DNA of 64,000 nt from the NCBI GenBank assembly GCA_965153355.1, contig OZ231126.1:61504001-61568000 (forward strand). Reading direction: 5' to 3'. Each line of letters starts with the position of its first letter. Within the stretch, counting starts at the first letter, position 1. The position numbers and the translations under genes were made by a program. Under the pieces are notes generated by a model, which worked only from the letters and a program-made list of their open reading frames with translations, searched no databases and had not been told where the DNA came from. Shown here piece by piece: positions 11,301 to 21,200 of this stretch. This DNA is from Flaccisagitta enflata. Its lineage: Eukaryota > Chaetognatha > Sagittoidea > Aphragmophora.

Positions 11301-11851
11301 GCGTTTGAGTGATTTCACAAAAGCAAGTGACATCTAACCTGCATTTTTTCGTGTGTTTTACCAATTTGATTCAAATTATGTTCCGACTTAGCCCGCTCCT
11401 CCTGAACTTTCAATATCAACTGGTATAATTCTTTCAAATTTCGTTTGACTTGACCTGAAGTAAGGTGACAAATTTGAAAGGAAAGAGTAGAAATTACATG
11501 ATAAAGGTGAAAGGCAAACTATCATAGGCAGCGGTGCAGTGTCCGTTGGCTCGTCCCTAATGAAAGAGTTGATAAGTGTGATCTGAATATATTGATATAT
11601 GCCTTTCCGCCCCTTAGAACCCTTTAGCAATCGCGATCGGTCATGTAACGCGTTTATTCGAGCGATCCACATCTTACAGGACGCTTACCCTGAGTTTCTT
11701 CCTTTGAAGACGAAGAGGAGTTAACACTCAATGGGGAAGGTTGGCTCGAGCCTGCACTTCTCTCGTGTGTCGCTCTTTGTACCGAACCAGCACTTCCGGC
11801 CCACGGTGCGCTGGCACTTCCTTTCGCGCGCCGGCTCTTCGAGTCGCTCAT
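5191..11851 (-). CDS. Sgf29: SGF29, SAGA-associated factor 29 (3' exon missing)
   Basis: SGF29 is a subunit of the SAGA/ATAC acetyltransferase complexes; its tandem Tudor domain binds H3K4me2/3 in the nucleus. Six exons on the minus strand join in frame: 11851-11689, 11454-11339, 7419-7252, 6511-6365, 6012-5959 and 5346-5191, giving about 268 codons. After a Ser-rich N-terminal extension of about 50 residues comes the coiled coil (LKELYQLILKVQEER, KTHEKMQ, LRKALDKIYEIKE), then LQQSAVTLPLFIG, PPPLCGAMPAG, the first Tudor part (VAARVKSSDGEENWILAE, NKYEVDDID) and KANPETDPEALFQK. All are close to human SGF29. The residues of the H3K4me3 cage come after this point, in an exon I did not find. The start ATG at 11851 opens the only frame leading into the coiled coil. 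Intron 2 (7420-11338) is 3.9 kb and packed with repeats. Confidence 0.93.
5378..5561 (+). mobile_element. GTCGCG-hairpin element copy in SGF29 intron 5
   Basis: It starts AACAAGGCCGGATACACGGC about 30 bp from exon 6 and belongs to the longer subfamily (GGTCACTAGGG middle). The 3' hairpin is cut short to GAGTCGACGAAAAA. Confidence 0.75.
5620..5950. repeat. Dispersed repeat with G-runs
   Basis: It has poly-C/poly-G runs, GGGAAAGAAAATCATAGA, TTTTGTAATGCGACG and an ATACATCCCTGAATT-type end. Similar segments lie at 13355-13530, 24795-24905 and 38435-38690. Class unknown. Confidence 0.65.
5959..6012 (-). CDS. Sgf29: SGF29 exon 5 (18 codons)
   Basis: A small exon encoding VAARVKSSDGEENWILAE, with acceptor TTTTAAG and donor GTGATC, phase 0. 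It fills exactly the gap between exons 4 and 6 in the family alignment. Confidence 0.93.
6137..6236. repeat. Degenerate CCCTAA-type interstitial repeat
   Basis: Several CCCTAACCCTAA-like hexamers mixed with CCCTATCC and CCCTAATC variants, inside SGF29 intron 4. It resembles the animal TTAGGG telomere repeat but is short and impure. Confidence 0.6.
6365..6511 (-). CDS. Sgf29: SGF29 exon 4
   Basis: 49 codons, phase 0, with donor GTCTTC. It encodes LRRGALMLMLQQSAVTLPL, PPPLCGAMPAGADYIA and KPNDK, close to the human segment before the first Tudor domain. Confidence 0.93.
6791..7090. mobile_element. Partial copy of the GGGGCAAATCGGGCC element
   Basis: It starts with a G-run and AAATCGGGCCATTTTTAC and aligns by eye for about 250 bp with 32668-32940, including GTGGGGCAAATC and the GGGGCCCATATTTTTT segment. 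The right end is lost at the microsatellite of the next element. Confidence 0.65.
7096..7180 (+). mobile_element. Hairpin-ended element, second family
   Basis: An (AACGAC)n-like microsatellite, then ACACCCACCCGCCTTGAATT, ATAGTCCGCGTCGGAAT, an inverted ATTCCGTCGCGGAC and AAAAA. The plan (microsatellite, hairpin, AAAAA) matches the GTCGCG family although the sequence differs. A second copy is at 9370-9475. Confidence 0.65.
7252..7419 (-). CDS. Sgf29: SGF29 exon 3 (coiled coil)
   Basis: 56 codons, phase 0, with acceptor TTTCCTCAG and donor GTGTGT. It encodes NEQKVTSYYKNKLKQLYG and LRKALDKIYEIKEMKNQ. Confidence 0.93.
7863..8298. repeat. 13-bp minisatellite (GTTGTCAAACGGC)n
   Basis: About 33 nearly perfect units; a few have GCTGTC instead of GTTGTC. 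All three forward frames stay open for over 200 codons because of the unit composition, not because of coding. Confidence 0.95.
8299..8452. repeat. 16-bp minisatellite (CGGTTTGGCCAGCCGG)n
   Basis: About ten perfect units directly joined to the 13-bp array. The unit contains the palindrome TGGCCA and CCGG. Its GGTTTGGCC core also occurs in the adjoining 160-bp units. Confidence 0.95.
8453..9250. repeat. 160-bp tandem repeat, five units
   Basis: Each unit has GTTAGCATGCTAAAATC, AAATACATATGTTGAGTCC, AAATCGGTTGAAAAATGCC, GTTATGCACGTTTTTCAC and a GGCTGGTTGGGTGGTAGG end with GGTTTGGCC. Spacing varies from 152 to 163 bp. Confidence 0.9.
9370..9475 (+). mobile_element. Hairpin-ended element, second family, copy 2
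   Basis: A (GACAAC/GACGAC)n tract, then CACCCACCCGCCTCGAATT, the GTCCGCGTCGGAAT / ATTCCGTCACGGAC hairpin and AAAAAT. It closes the compound repeat array that begins at 7863. Confidence 0.65.
9477..9930. repeat. Dispersed repeat, left part of a split copy
   Basis: GATTGAGGCCTCCAATAAAA, TTTGGCGCCAAGCATAATTC and repeated GCATAGCTGCTCATCT and TTTAGCTCAGT motifs. It aligns by eye with 61249-61840. The matching right end is found 1.3 kb away at 11200-11275. Confidence 0.65.
9931..10260. repeat. Composite repeat: GTCGCG hairpin end plus fold-back body
   Basis: It begins TTTAGTCGCGTGCTTCGCGA with a TTGG tetranucleotide tract, passes into CCCCAAAGGGGTCGATGACC (the fold-back family arm) and then repeated GGCCCAAATCCCAGCCT-like units in both orientations. 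Confidence 0.6.
10387..10510. repeat. Dispersed repeat shared with 46776-46930
   Basis: Both copies read AGTACCTTGG, then AGAATG-CCGGC, CCTCGATTCT and AAGGGTATG at matching distances. Confidence 0.55.
10650..11166. repeat. 16-bp minisatellite (ACGCTTATGATTTAAT)n
   Basis: About 32 units in SGF29 intron 2. Variants cluster: two adjacent GCTCATGA units near the left end and a block of seven adjacent GCTTATAA units near the right end, a pattern expected from unequal exchange between neighbours. Confidence 0.95.
11339..11454 (-). CDS. Sgf29: SGF29 exon 2 (coiled coil)
   Basis: Acceptor TTACTTCAG, donor GTTAGA. It encodes QVKRNLKELYQLILKVQEER and SEHNLNQIGKTHEKMQ. The first two bases complete a Gly codon from exon 1. 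Confidence 0.92.
11689..11851 (-). CDS. Sgf29: SGF29 exon 1 (Ser-rich N-terminus)
   Basis: It starts MSDSKSRRAKGSASAP, continues Ser-rich to KEETQ and ends in phase 1 before GTAAGC. Human SGF29 lacks an N-terminal extension of this kind, so this part is less certain than the rest, but frame and phase fit. Confidence 0.8.
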
Positions 11852-12091
11852 AGTCTTGGAAGTTATTTGCTACGGCTGGCACGAATTGCTTGGAGAGTGT
11901 ATAAGTTTTTTTCCCTACTCTGTTGCTCAGAACTGAAAAAAAGATATCAACGTTATAGCATCAGTTGTCAGAGCCACCAAATCAGATTGATAAACAAAAG
12001 ATACTGAAACCCTTCTTTGCCATGACAAATCAATGTAATGATACCAGCGGTGACATTACTATGCGGCAGTGCAGTCAGCAGCCCATAATTC
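11852..12091. promoter_or_regulatory. Presumed 5' flank of SGF29
   Basis: The region directly upstream of the SGF29 start codon is moderately GC-rich and then AT-rich. I see no clear TATA box or initiator; the call rests on position only. Confidence 0.25.
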
Positions 12092-12247
12092 TTTTTCGTC
12101 GCGGACACGCGACTCTACATCTCGCCGTGTCGGTCGGTCGGCCCGTCGATCGGTCCGTCCCGTACCATTTTAGAACTCTGAGCGTTTTGCGCACTACTGC
12201 TCCTGCCCAACCGAACGCGACTGGATTGCCGTGTATCCGGCCTTGTT
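12092..12247 (-). mobile_element. GTCGCG-hairpin element copy
   Basis: Read on the minus strand it runs from AACAAGGCCGGATACACGGC to GTCGCGTGTCCGCGACGAAAAA. Short subfamily; both ends present. Confidence 0.75.
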
Positions 12248-13023
12248 CAAAATTTCACCCGCCCCTACAGATAAACAGTCAGAAAACTTCACCACCGCTT
12301 ACCTATACGCTATAGCCATGTCCAATTCAGCTAGAAAGGTAAATGAGGTACTATATAAAGGCAAAGGGCAAAGGGCAAAAAAAAAATGGATCCAACAAGT
12401 CAATTTTAGAATTTTTCTCCCTAACCAAAGTACAGGGTCTTTAAATTCATTTGACACAAAAAGAACCTATTCTGTTCAAAAACAAATCAACTTACCGATT
12501 AGATTTTTTTCTCATAAAAAAATTACATGACATTTTTTGTGTCCAAATTTTATAGTACTGGGTCAATTAGTTTGGGAGATATCCTACATCAAAGTGTAAG
12601 ATGTCATGATTAGATAGGAGGTTTCGTTTGATTTAGAGTTTAAACCCTTCATATTTAAACTGCTTTCATTTTTTAATACATTGACCTACAGATGTGAGAT
12701 TGGTCAAGAATGGCAGCTAATTTCATTTAGTTTTTTTTGCATCTGAAGAAACAATCCTTTGAAATCTCATCATGTTCAGCCATTTTTCTTTTTAATAAAA
12801 AAAAACAGTCCTTGAAAAAGTTCTTGCAAGATTTTTGCCTAAATTTTGATAATATTTGCCTAAAGTTCAAAGTTCTTTGATAACTTAACTCCTAGCTTTT
12901 TCTAACTTTGAAGTATCAATATCTATCAGTTGGCTTTTATCAAGCCTCTGTAGCTTAAAACACTTTAAATTTTATGTCTTTTCTTAGTCAAAATTAGAAA
13001 AGCTTGAAAAAAAGAAAACAAAA
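12248..13023. other. AT-rich spacer, nothing recognised
   Basis: Short frames only. The 3' exon(s) of the Smrter gene should lie between 15278 and about 11900 on the minus strand, but I could not identify them. Confidence 0.4.
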
Positions 13024-13223
13024 TTTTTAGTCGCGTGCTACGCGACTCTACACCCCGCTATGTCGGTCCGTCGGTCGGTCGGTCGGTCGGTCCCCTTTTT
13101 ACTTTTTTGGCGTTTTTGAGCTTTTTGAGCATACAGCTCCTGCCCAGATGCCCTGGTGACCTTCTCCAGCACTGCTCCTGCCCACCCGCACGCGACTGGG
13201 GTAGCCGTGTATCCGGCCTTGTT
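13024..13223 (-). mobile_element. GTCGCG-hairpin element copy, long subfamily
   Basis: Both ends intact. The 3' hairpin reads AGTCGCGTAGCACGCGACT on the minus strand. Tetranucleotide tract GTCGGTCGGTCGGTCGG. Confidence 0.8.
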
Positions 13224-13250
13224 TAAAGATTGAACACTTATGGTAATACC

Positions 13251-13354
13251 AACAAGGCCGGATACACGGCCAATACCAGAAGCAGATGGGTGGGCAGGGG
13301 CGGAAATGCGTGTTTTCCCACTATTCGACTCGAGCGTGACGGACCGACTAAAAA
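13251..13354 (+). mobile_element. GTCGCG-hairpin element, short deleted copy
   Basis: It starts AACAAGGCCGGATACACGGC and ends GACCGACTAAAAA. The hairpin and most of the tetranucleotide tract are missing. Confidence 0.65.
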
Positions 13355-13530
13355 TTAAAATATGATTACTACAGCACAATTTAACACCATTGAAACCTCT
13401 CACATACTTATTTATTGCCCTGTGGGAAAGAAAATCACAGATTTTGTAATGCGTCGCGTCGAAAAAAATCAAAGGCGAGGGGGGGAATAAAATCAAAAGC
13501 TGCTCTATTTTATACATCCCGGATTTAATC
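13355..13530. repeat. Dispersed repeat with G-runs, copy 2
   Basis: GGGAAAGAAAATCACAGA, TTTTGTAATGCGTCGCG, a G-run and an ATACATCCCGGATT end, as at 5620-5950. Confidence 0.6.
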
Positions 13531-13693
13531 CTATTATTAGTAAGATTTCAGCTGACCCGGTTTAATTTGGATATTGCCATGATTAAATGAAGTGCCCGTC
13601 TGATATTCTTCCCAGGGGAGCATGGAAACAGCACATTTTGGACTGAATTTTTTTTTTTATTACTTCTTTCATAAAATAGTGCCAATTTTTGTC

Positions 13694-13862
13694 TTTTTAG
13701 TCGCATGCTACACGACTCTACATCCCGCTTTCTCTGTCCATCAGTCTCATTTTACTTTCTTGTGCTTTTTTTCTCTGACCTAGACCTCCTGCTCCTGCCA
13801 AAATGCTCTAGTGACCTAAAAATGGTCCCTGCCCACCCGCACGCAACTGGAGTTGCGGAGTG
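13694..13862 (-). mobile_element. GTCGCG-hairpin element, degenerate copy
   Basis: TTTTTAGTCGCATGCTACAC at the hairpin end; the tetranucleotide tract is worn down and the AACAAGG end is lost. Confidence 0.6.
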
Positions 13863-15263
13863 CGGACACGAGAGAGTTTGTTAGAGTTGTTTGTCCGCCT
13901 GTCGGTCTGTTGTTTCATGAGCACATATCGAAAAGTGGGAAAAAGCGTTTAAGATACTGTTCATGACTTCATGTGTGTGTGTGGATGGGGGCTGGACGCC
14001 CCTTCCCAACCGTCTTAAACGATATTGTGACCCCACGTCACTAAGCCTTTTGAATCCCATCCCCTCCGGTTCGGTTTTTAATCACACAAAGCTGCACTTG
14101 ATCAAAGATGATGCACTCGAACAGACTATCTAAAAGAAAAATTTGTAAATCTCATTTTTTTGACCTTTTTTCAGTCTGGGCATTAGATTGTCTAACAACT
14201 TATCCGCATTGGAACTTGGCAATGGAATAAACTTCAGAAATTCAGATTTGGATGGCGGCGATTGGCATAGTCACTAAAAGTTCCTGCCTCAAGTCGTTCT
14301 AATCTGTAAATAATACATCATAACGAAAATAAATAGCTTAGTAGCTACCAGCGCCAAATTGCAATTGTGACAAACGCTCAAAAGAGACTGGACGTGGACA
14401 ACGATTCGTGAGTCAAACTAAGGACAAGAATCCTGCGGGAATGGGACTTGGTAATTTAACGTTTATTCCTGTACAACAAAACTACGTAACTCCGGGTTTT
14501 ACACTAATCCAGACAAATATCAGAATATACCAAAGACTAAAACAGTATGAAACCCATCAGGCATTACAACAGCAATTGGGATTTATCAAAAGCATACACA
14601 CACAGACACGAGCCATCAAATTCAGATCACATTTAACGAGTGGTTTACAGTTTTCATGTACCAAGTATAATATCTGCGAATTGCTGCCTAGAGCAGATAA
14701 TTAAAACGATACAATCAAAGCCGTTGAAAAAAATATAAAGTTAGCCGTAAGGTCTTCAACAGTAAAAAAAGTCAACAACAGAGGGTGATCCTTTGTATGT
14801 ACATTCTGTCTTTGCAGGCCTAGGAGCGTAAATGTGAAAAGAAGTTGTTCCATTTTGAGCAAAAAAGCTTTTTTTCCCACGCGACGGCCATAAGAGCAGG
14901 GCACTGGATAGAAAATGGATGGTTGACGTCGTCTGCTTGGTGGTGGCCGATTAACCTAGAAAGGGAGTCACGCACAAATTTAAGTTATTGGTCATTGAAG
15001 TATTGGTTATTGAAGTAAATCAATTTTTCTCATATCTGAGAATATTTTTAGTCCGGTTTTGGCAAATTACACTGTACCAATTTGTCATGTCAGTCCCTCA
15101 TCTGCTTGAAGATCTTTTTTTTTCATTTAAAAGTCGATTGTATCTGGCCTTTCTTGTAATGGCTGCCAAATGGCTGCCAAATGCTTACTGAAAAATGGTC
15201 AGTCACAGGGGAACCTTCAAATGATTTCTAGGCAAATTATTTTGAGTAGCCTTCCGCAATAAT
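13863..15263. other. Expected site of the Smrter 3' exon(s); none assigned
   Basis: On the minus strand a good acceptor (TTATTTACAG) at 14304 opens a 22-codon frame to a stop at 14234, but its phase does not fit the Smrter donor. Nothing else is convincing. Confidence 0.35.
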
Positions 15264-15277
15264 TCAAACATGCTCAC

Positions 15278-18200
15278 CATTTTCAGGCGGTTTACTCGCG
15301 TGCGGACTGATGGCTTGCGTCGCGAATGCGTAACCACTAGACGATGGAACGGTCGAAGGATTGTGATGATGAGGCCCAGGTGCTGAGGAAGGGACGCCCA
15401 ATCCACGCATCGAAGACGGCGGTGAGATGGATTCGTAATGACCGTCTTTCACGCCGGCCGGCGATTGCGGCGTTCGTCTCATGGCCTTGTTGGCGGGAGA
15501 CGCGGGATCAACCAAGTCGACGAGAATGGGTTGTCCGTCGTGGGTTAACCCGCTTCGCACGTGTTCCGTCGGGCGCTTCAACGCCTTCACTTTCCAATTG
15601 TGATGAATCGGGGAATTTTTCGGCTCAGTGCCGTCTTCTACCGTCGGATCAGAACCGACGGGATTTCCGGCGCCAACTAAAGCGGCAGACGCGGCCGCAA
15701 CGGGCGAGGTGGCGGCTACTCTATTCGAAATGTTTCGACCCTCCGATAAATACTCTTGATTAATGATGGCGTTGATTCCTTCGCCCAACGTCAAACTTCG
15801 TCCAGACAAATGATTTTGAAAAGTCTTCCCGGAAGATGGTAAAGGCGGCGGCGGAGCGGATGATGATGAAGTCGCCACTACGAAATTGTTAGGCTTCTTA
15901 TAAGAGGTATGCGAGTCTTCCGGTTTGACTCCATCGGCGGTTATGTCGATCGTCTCTGGCGGCGGACGGGGGCCACCGACGGGCGGCAGACCGCGCGATG
16001 GTTTCAAATTGTCACCCTTGTCCACTGGATTTTTTATAGTCTTGGTTATTATGGCGTCAATGAGACTTTTGGTCGACAGAACGAGGGGCGGCACATCGTT
16101 ATCCCCACTCCCTTTCCGATGCCCACCGCTTGTGCCACTTCCCCCATTTCCACTGAAAGTTGGCCGGTCATTAGGCTGGTAAGCTCCAGTGTTGTGATGA
16201 GAGTTTGTTTCCGGTGGCATAGGCTGATGATGTTGTTGCTGTTGTTGTTGTTGTTGCTGTTGTTGTTGTTGTTGTTGTTGTTGAGGAGGCAGTGGCTTTG
16301 GTGGGGCAAACCCACCAGGGGCGTCTCTATTGACCAAATTGGACGCCATTCGCCGCTTGTCGTAAGGATTTGGTTGATAAATCCTAGCATCGATTTCCAG
16401 TCTGGTTTCTCTTGCTTCACGGTCATACGCTGAATTTTCATTATCGATGCTGATAATACGCTGAGATCGTTCTCGCGCATCCTGGTACGCTTTCACTTCT
16501 TGTTTGCAACGATTCAACTCGGTGGCGACGCTAGCTACAGATTTTTCCATTTCATCTCTTATCTCTTTGCGTTCCCGAGGAGATTTGCCCCCACCCGTCG
16601 TTGAGGAAGGGGGATAAGGTTGCTGCGGATGAAAAGGCGCGTGTATTGGAGAGGAGGGTCTAGGGAGCGTGGAGGTGGGAGGTCCACGATGTGGCGCGGC
16701 GGAAGTAGGTGCAGTTTGAGGCGGGGGAGGATGAACGGATCGGGGGACGTCCTGCGTCGGTGCCCTGGCTGCGTTCACGGCGATATCGACCAGCGTATCG
16801 AAGGCGGAAATGTGCTGCTCGGGTTGTGGCGGACCTGCGCGGTACGGCTGCGGTTGAGGATTTCCGCTGACGCTTGGAGCGATGGAAGATGGGATAAAGG
16901 CACCAGCCCTTAAATGCTCGGGGAGGGCGCGGCTTGATGGTAATGGATTATGAATGACACTGGAAGTCGGTGGTTGGACAACGTTTGGATCCGAAGATGG
17001 AACCCTCGCTTGACGAGGAGAACGATGAGTCTCTGGAGCAGGGGTAGGATGCATTCCGGCGATCTGAGGAGAAATTGGCATGTGACTTGATTTAGCTTGT
17101 TGCACCGCTGGAGGTAGACTTTTTGAAGCTGAGGATGGCGTTGGCCACTGCTTCGCTATAAACTCGACGGAATGATTGATGAAATCGCCCTTATTGATTT
17201 GTATCGTAGGAGGATGCGACGAGGATGAGACTGACGGCGCCTGCATACCGCGCTTGGAGATGGCATGAGCAAAAGCATCGCGAGCAAGTTGTTCACGCTC
17301 ATCGATGCGGTGAGCATTGTTGCCATGCTCTGGGTGAGGTTGCTGCATGTTTTTGGATGTCAAATAATCCGCGATTAACGTAGCTTTGACGTCGCTTCTT
17401 GGCTGTTGCTGCGGCTGGTGTTGCGGCGGTAGTGGCTGCTGATGTGGTTGACTTGGTGGATTGAACACAGTCGCATTTCCTGACACAATAATACCGGTGG
17501 AAGAGGAATCTACATTGTGTGCGCGGCTACGAGCTATTTCAGGATGTACCAAGTGGGTAGGAAGTGGAGGGTGAGTAACGCTTCTTCCATGCAAAGGCAG
17601 ATGATTGGCCGGAGAGGATTGATGGGGAGGCGGCATCGACGACCGCGAATTCTTTTCATGCGGGTGGTGTAGAGGTGGAACCGTTGGAGTGCCTCTCGTT
17701 ATTGATCCAGCTGGCCGATCGAGAATGCCGCTGTGCTGCAATGGCGAGTGAGTCGGTGGAGGGGCTGGGGTGTAAGTGACGGGCGTACCCATGGAAATGG
17801 ATCCAGAGGGAGATGGGTGTGGCGGTGGTTGTTGCGAAGGATGGAGACCGTAATTATGATGACCTGGCTTGGAAGTTGGAATAATACCCCCAGTTACCGA
17901 AAACATTTGCTGCGTGGGGCCAATGGATGTAACAGCCGGGTGAGGACTGCCTAACGCCCGTTTATGCGTTGGAAGAGGCAGAAATCCTTTGCCACCATCA
18001 TTGTTGAGAGGCGCTCTGTCGTGTATGCCATGATGAGCCTCCATGGGAGGAGGAGGAAGAACTTTGTGATGAGAATGGGCCGAGGGTGGCGTTAACAAAC
18101 TACCACGTCCATAATTTTCTGGCGCAACATCATTTCCAGTCACTCCACGCCCAATCGGATACACGCCATGTGGAGATGGATGAGGATGATGAGGAGAATT

Positions 18201-21200
18201 ATATTCCCTAGGGGGAGCATTGTCCAAAGGATAGGGCGATGTGGGTGTGCCAGGTGGAGGTTGCTGTCGAGATTGGTATTGGCTAGGGCTCGGTGAGATA
18301 GCGTGAGAACGACTGGAAGATCGCACGGGTGTTTCACCAGAGCTGCTGCTGGGCCTAGACAAATCTTGCGGCTCTGAATCCATGTCAGCGACAGCATTTC
18401 TCTCTATGGGATGCGAATGTGAGTGGTGAATAGCGGATGGAATGACAGGCGGCATTCGGCCGGTTCCACTTGTGTCTGGAAAATGCTTCTCTATTGTAGT
18501 TTGAATCAGTTCTCTGACATTTTGATGAGGCATCACGCGCCCTGGGTAGTTTGGAGCAAAGGGGTTGGACCGAGTGCTTACATTTGATACATTATTTGGA
18601 TGCGGTACAATCATAGATTGTCTCGGGGGGACTTCTGCTTCGCTTGTATTCATTCGTTGAGTGATTTGTTGTGATTGGTTCAGCCCAGGCAGAAGAGTTG
18701 GAGGAAAAGTAGCATGCGGCGGTGCTCTACTAAATGGAGGTGTAATGGATGACCCACGGGCGAGCATTTTTTCCCCAATTGAAGGCGGCGGCTCATTGAT
18801 TTCATCAGCACTGATAGTGGCACTACTATCATAGTCGACATTTGTGTCACTCCTTCTCTTAATACTATCACTCCTGTCACGTGCTGGCGGAAGTGCGTGA
18901 GTAGGGATCTGATGCGTTGACTGACTGAAAGGGGCAGCTCGCGATGTAGAACTTGCCATAGCTACGTGTCCAGTGGTGACGGCAGCCTCCGAAAGTAATT
19001 CAGTCTTTGGAGGGGCAGTTTTCTTCTCATTTGGCGCACTAGAATTGCCGCTAGAGACGATGATTACCGTTTCGCCACTTCCAACCGCCGGTGTCAATTC
19101 GGCGGGTTCCGTTCTCGTGATAGACGCCGTAGCGGCAGCTAAAGTGGCGCTTGTTAAAGTGGCACCACCGCAAGAGGTAGCGACCAAACCAGGAACCGGA
19201 CTGGGAGCGCTTTCTGAATCCGAGCTCGAGTCTGCATTGTCCTCTTCGTCTGTAGCTACTGAAGACATATCGCCCAAATCATCGTCCATTTCGTCATCGT
19301 CGTTAACAGATGAAACGACGCTTTCACACATGGACGTTGTACGACCTCCATCGCCGTTGCCCGCCGCTTCTCTTGCGGCAACGGCGGCAGCGACTGTTTT
19401 TGTTTTTTCCTCGTTGCTCTTTCTTTGCTTTTCTTTTTTGAATTGCTGCAAAAGCGCTTCCAAGCCCAATTCCCGTTTGTATCTGACATAAAATCTCTGA
19501 CATTGCGACGGAGTCTTATCTCCACCATTCGTAGTCGATATCGCCGTCGTTGTCAAAATAGAAGATGGTCGGTTGTGTGTAGAAACCGGCGCATCTCTCG
19601 ACGCTGTGGAGGTAAGAATCCGCCCATCACCAACCGCGCCACATCCCTCTTCCCTCAGAGACAGCAGCGCCGCCGCGATGGCAGCCCAGTCTTTGCCAAA
19701 TTGACTTAGAGAATCTTTGAACTTTTTTATTTCGTCGTCGGACCACTGTAGATCGGCTTCACCGACGACGTCAGTGGGCGTCTTAAATTGCGGTGATCTG
19801 CTTATACGTCTAGCGATCCTATTGAAACAAGCGGCACAACATTTGTCAACGTCGGCGTTCAATTTCAGGTCGGTCGTGATTTGACGTTTTAATTCGGCTG
19901 CAATCTCGACCCAATTTTTAGGGAAAGCCCTCAATTTCTTCACCCTCCGCTTGGGATTTTTACAACTGGCGACTGGGCAATGAGTATATCTTTTACGAAC
20001 ACTTTTGTCCCTACACGTGTGACAGACGCGCCCCCGCGATGTTGATAACGAAGAGGAAGATGCGGTGGAAGACGTTATTTCCGTTGCCATTGCCCCGATT
20101 GGAGGAAAAGGGATTTCAAAAAAGTCGCAATCGTTTTTTGTCATCGCGCGGCTCTGATGATAGGATGACAATTTAACTTTACAGACGACGCACTGATGTA
20201 CGCCGTCTCCATCGGCTTTGTCACATGCAGAAGATGCATCTTCTTTTGTCAGAGCTTCTTCAAAACCATCAGACGTTCTCATTGCCCTATCTGACACCGA
20301 CGCTTTTCCTCCATCGGCATTCCTCTCCGCTTCTTCTTCTGCCAAATTAGCATCCTCGTCGGCAGCGGCGGCGGGGATGACCGCCAATGGCATGTCATTA
20401 GCCACTGGCTCGGCCGCATCTTGAAGGTTTCTAGAAGATTGCGCGCTCTCTCTCGGCACTTCGGACGTCCCTTCGCCATTAGCCTCGGCTTCAGCCGCTT
20501 CCGTCATGGAATTCTCATCATCGGCCGCCGTCGGCTTCTGTTCTCGATACCGCTCGATACGCGGATTATTTTTCGGTTTCCGTGCCGTTGTCGGCCGTCG
20601 TAGCAGCTGTTTGTAATTCTCCCGCTTCTTGGATTGGTAGTAAAACAAGATGCAATCCTGAACCGACTTTCTTTCCAATTGCTGGGCGATGATCGTGAAA
20701 TTCTTGGGATGTGCCAAGTAATGCGTCTTAAAAGTGCTCTTTTCAGACTCGGTCCAATTGGTAGAATGCACCAACTCCTCCTTGTACTCAGCCATGGGAT
20801 CCTCGATGAAACCGTTGTTGTTCACAAAACCGATTTTCTGATCGTTGGCGTTGAGAATCATCGGAGGCACGACGGCGTTGAGTTTCATCTTCTTGTAATC
20901 TTCTTCCTGTTCGCGGGGATTTTCCGCGGGCGGTTCACCGCCTTCCGATCCCCGTAACATGCCAGACGAGTGCGAACTGCCGGCAGACAACGAAGAGCGC
21001 TCCACGGAGGCGGCGCCGGAAATGGAGTTGGCTTGCTGCGAGCTATTCCGCGTGGCCCGAGTAACCCGCTCTCGATCTTCTCTTTGCTTCTTCAATTCGG
21101 GAAAGATTCTCTCGAAAAACTCGCGAGTTTTGGCGTCTTTCGCTTTACGCTTGGGCGCGCTCTCAATTTTCTCCATTTTCTTCAACCATTCTTGCGAGAG

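Noticed and set aside
14234-14303. Possible last exon of Smrter on the minus strand
   Set aside because: It has a good acceptor and a stop, but it needs a phase-2 donor while the Smrter donor is phase 1, and the 22 residues match nothing I recognise.
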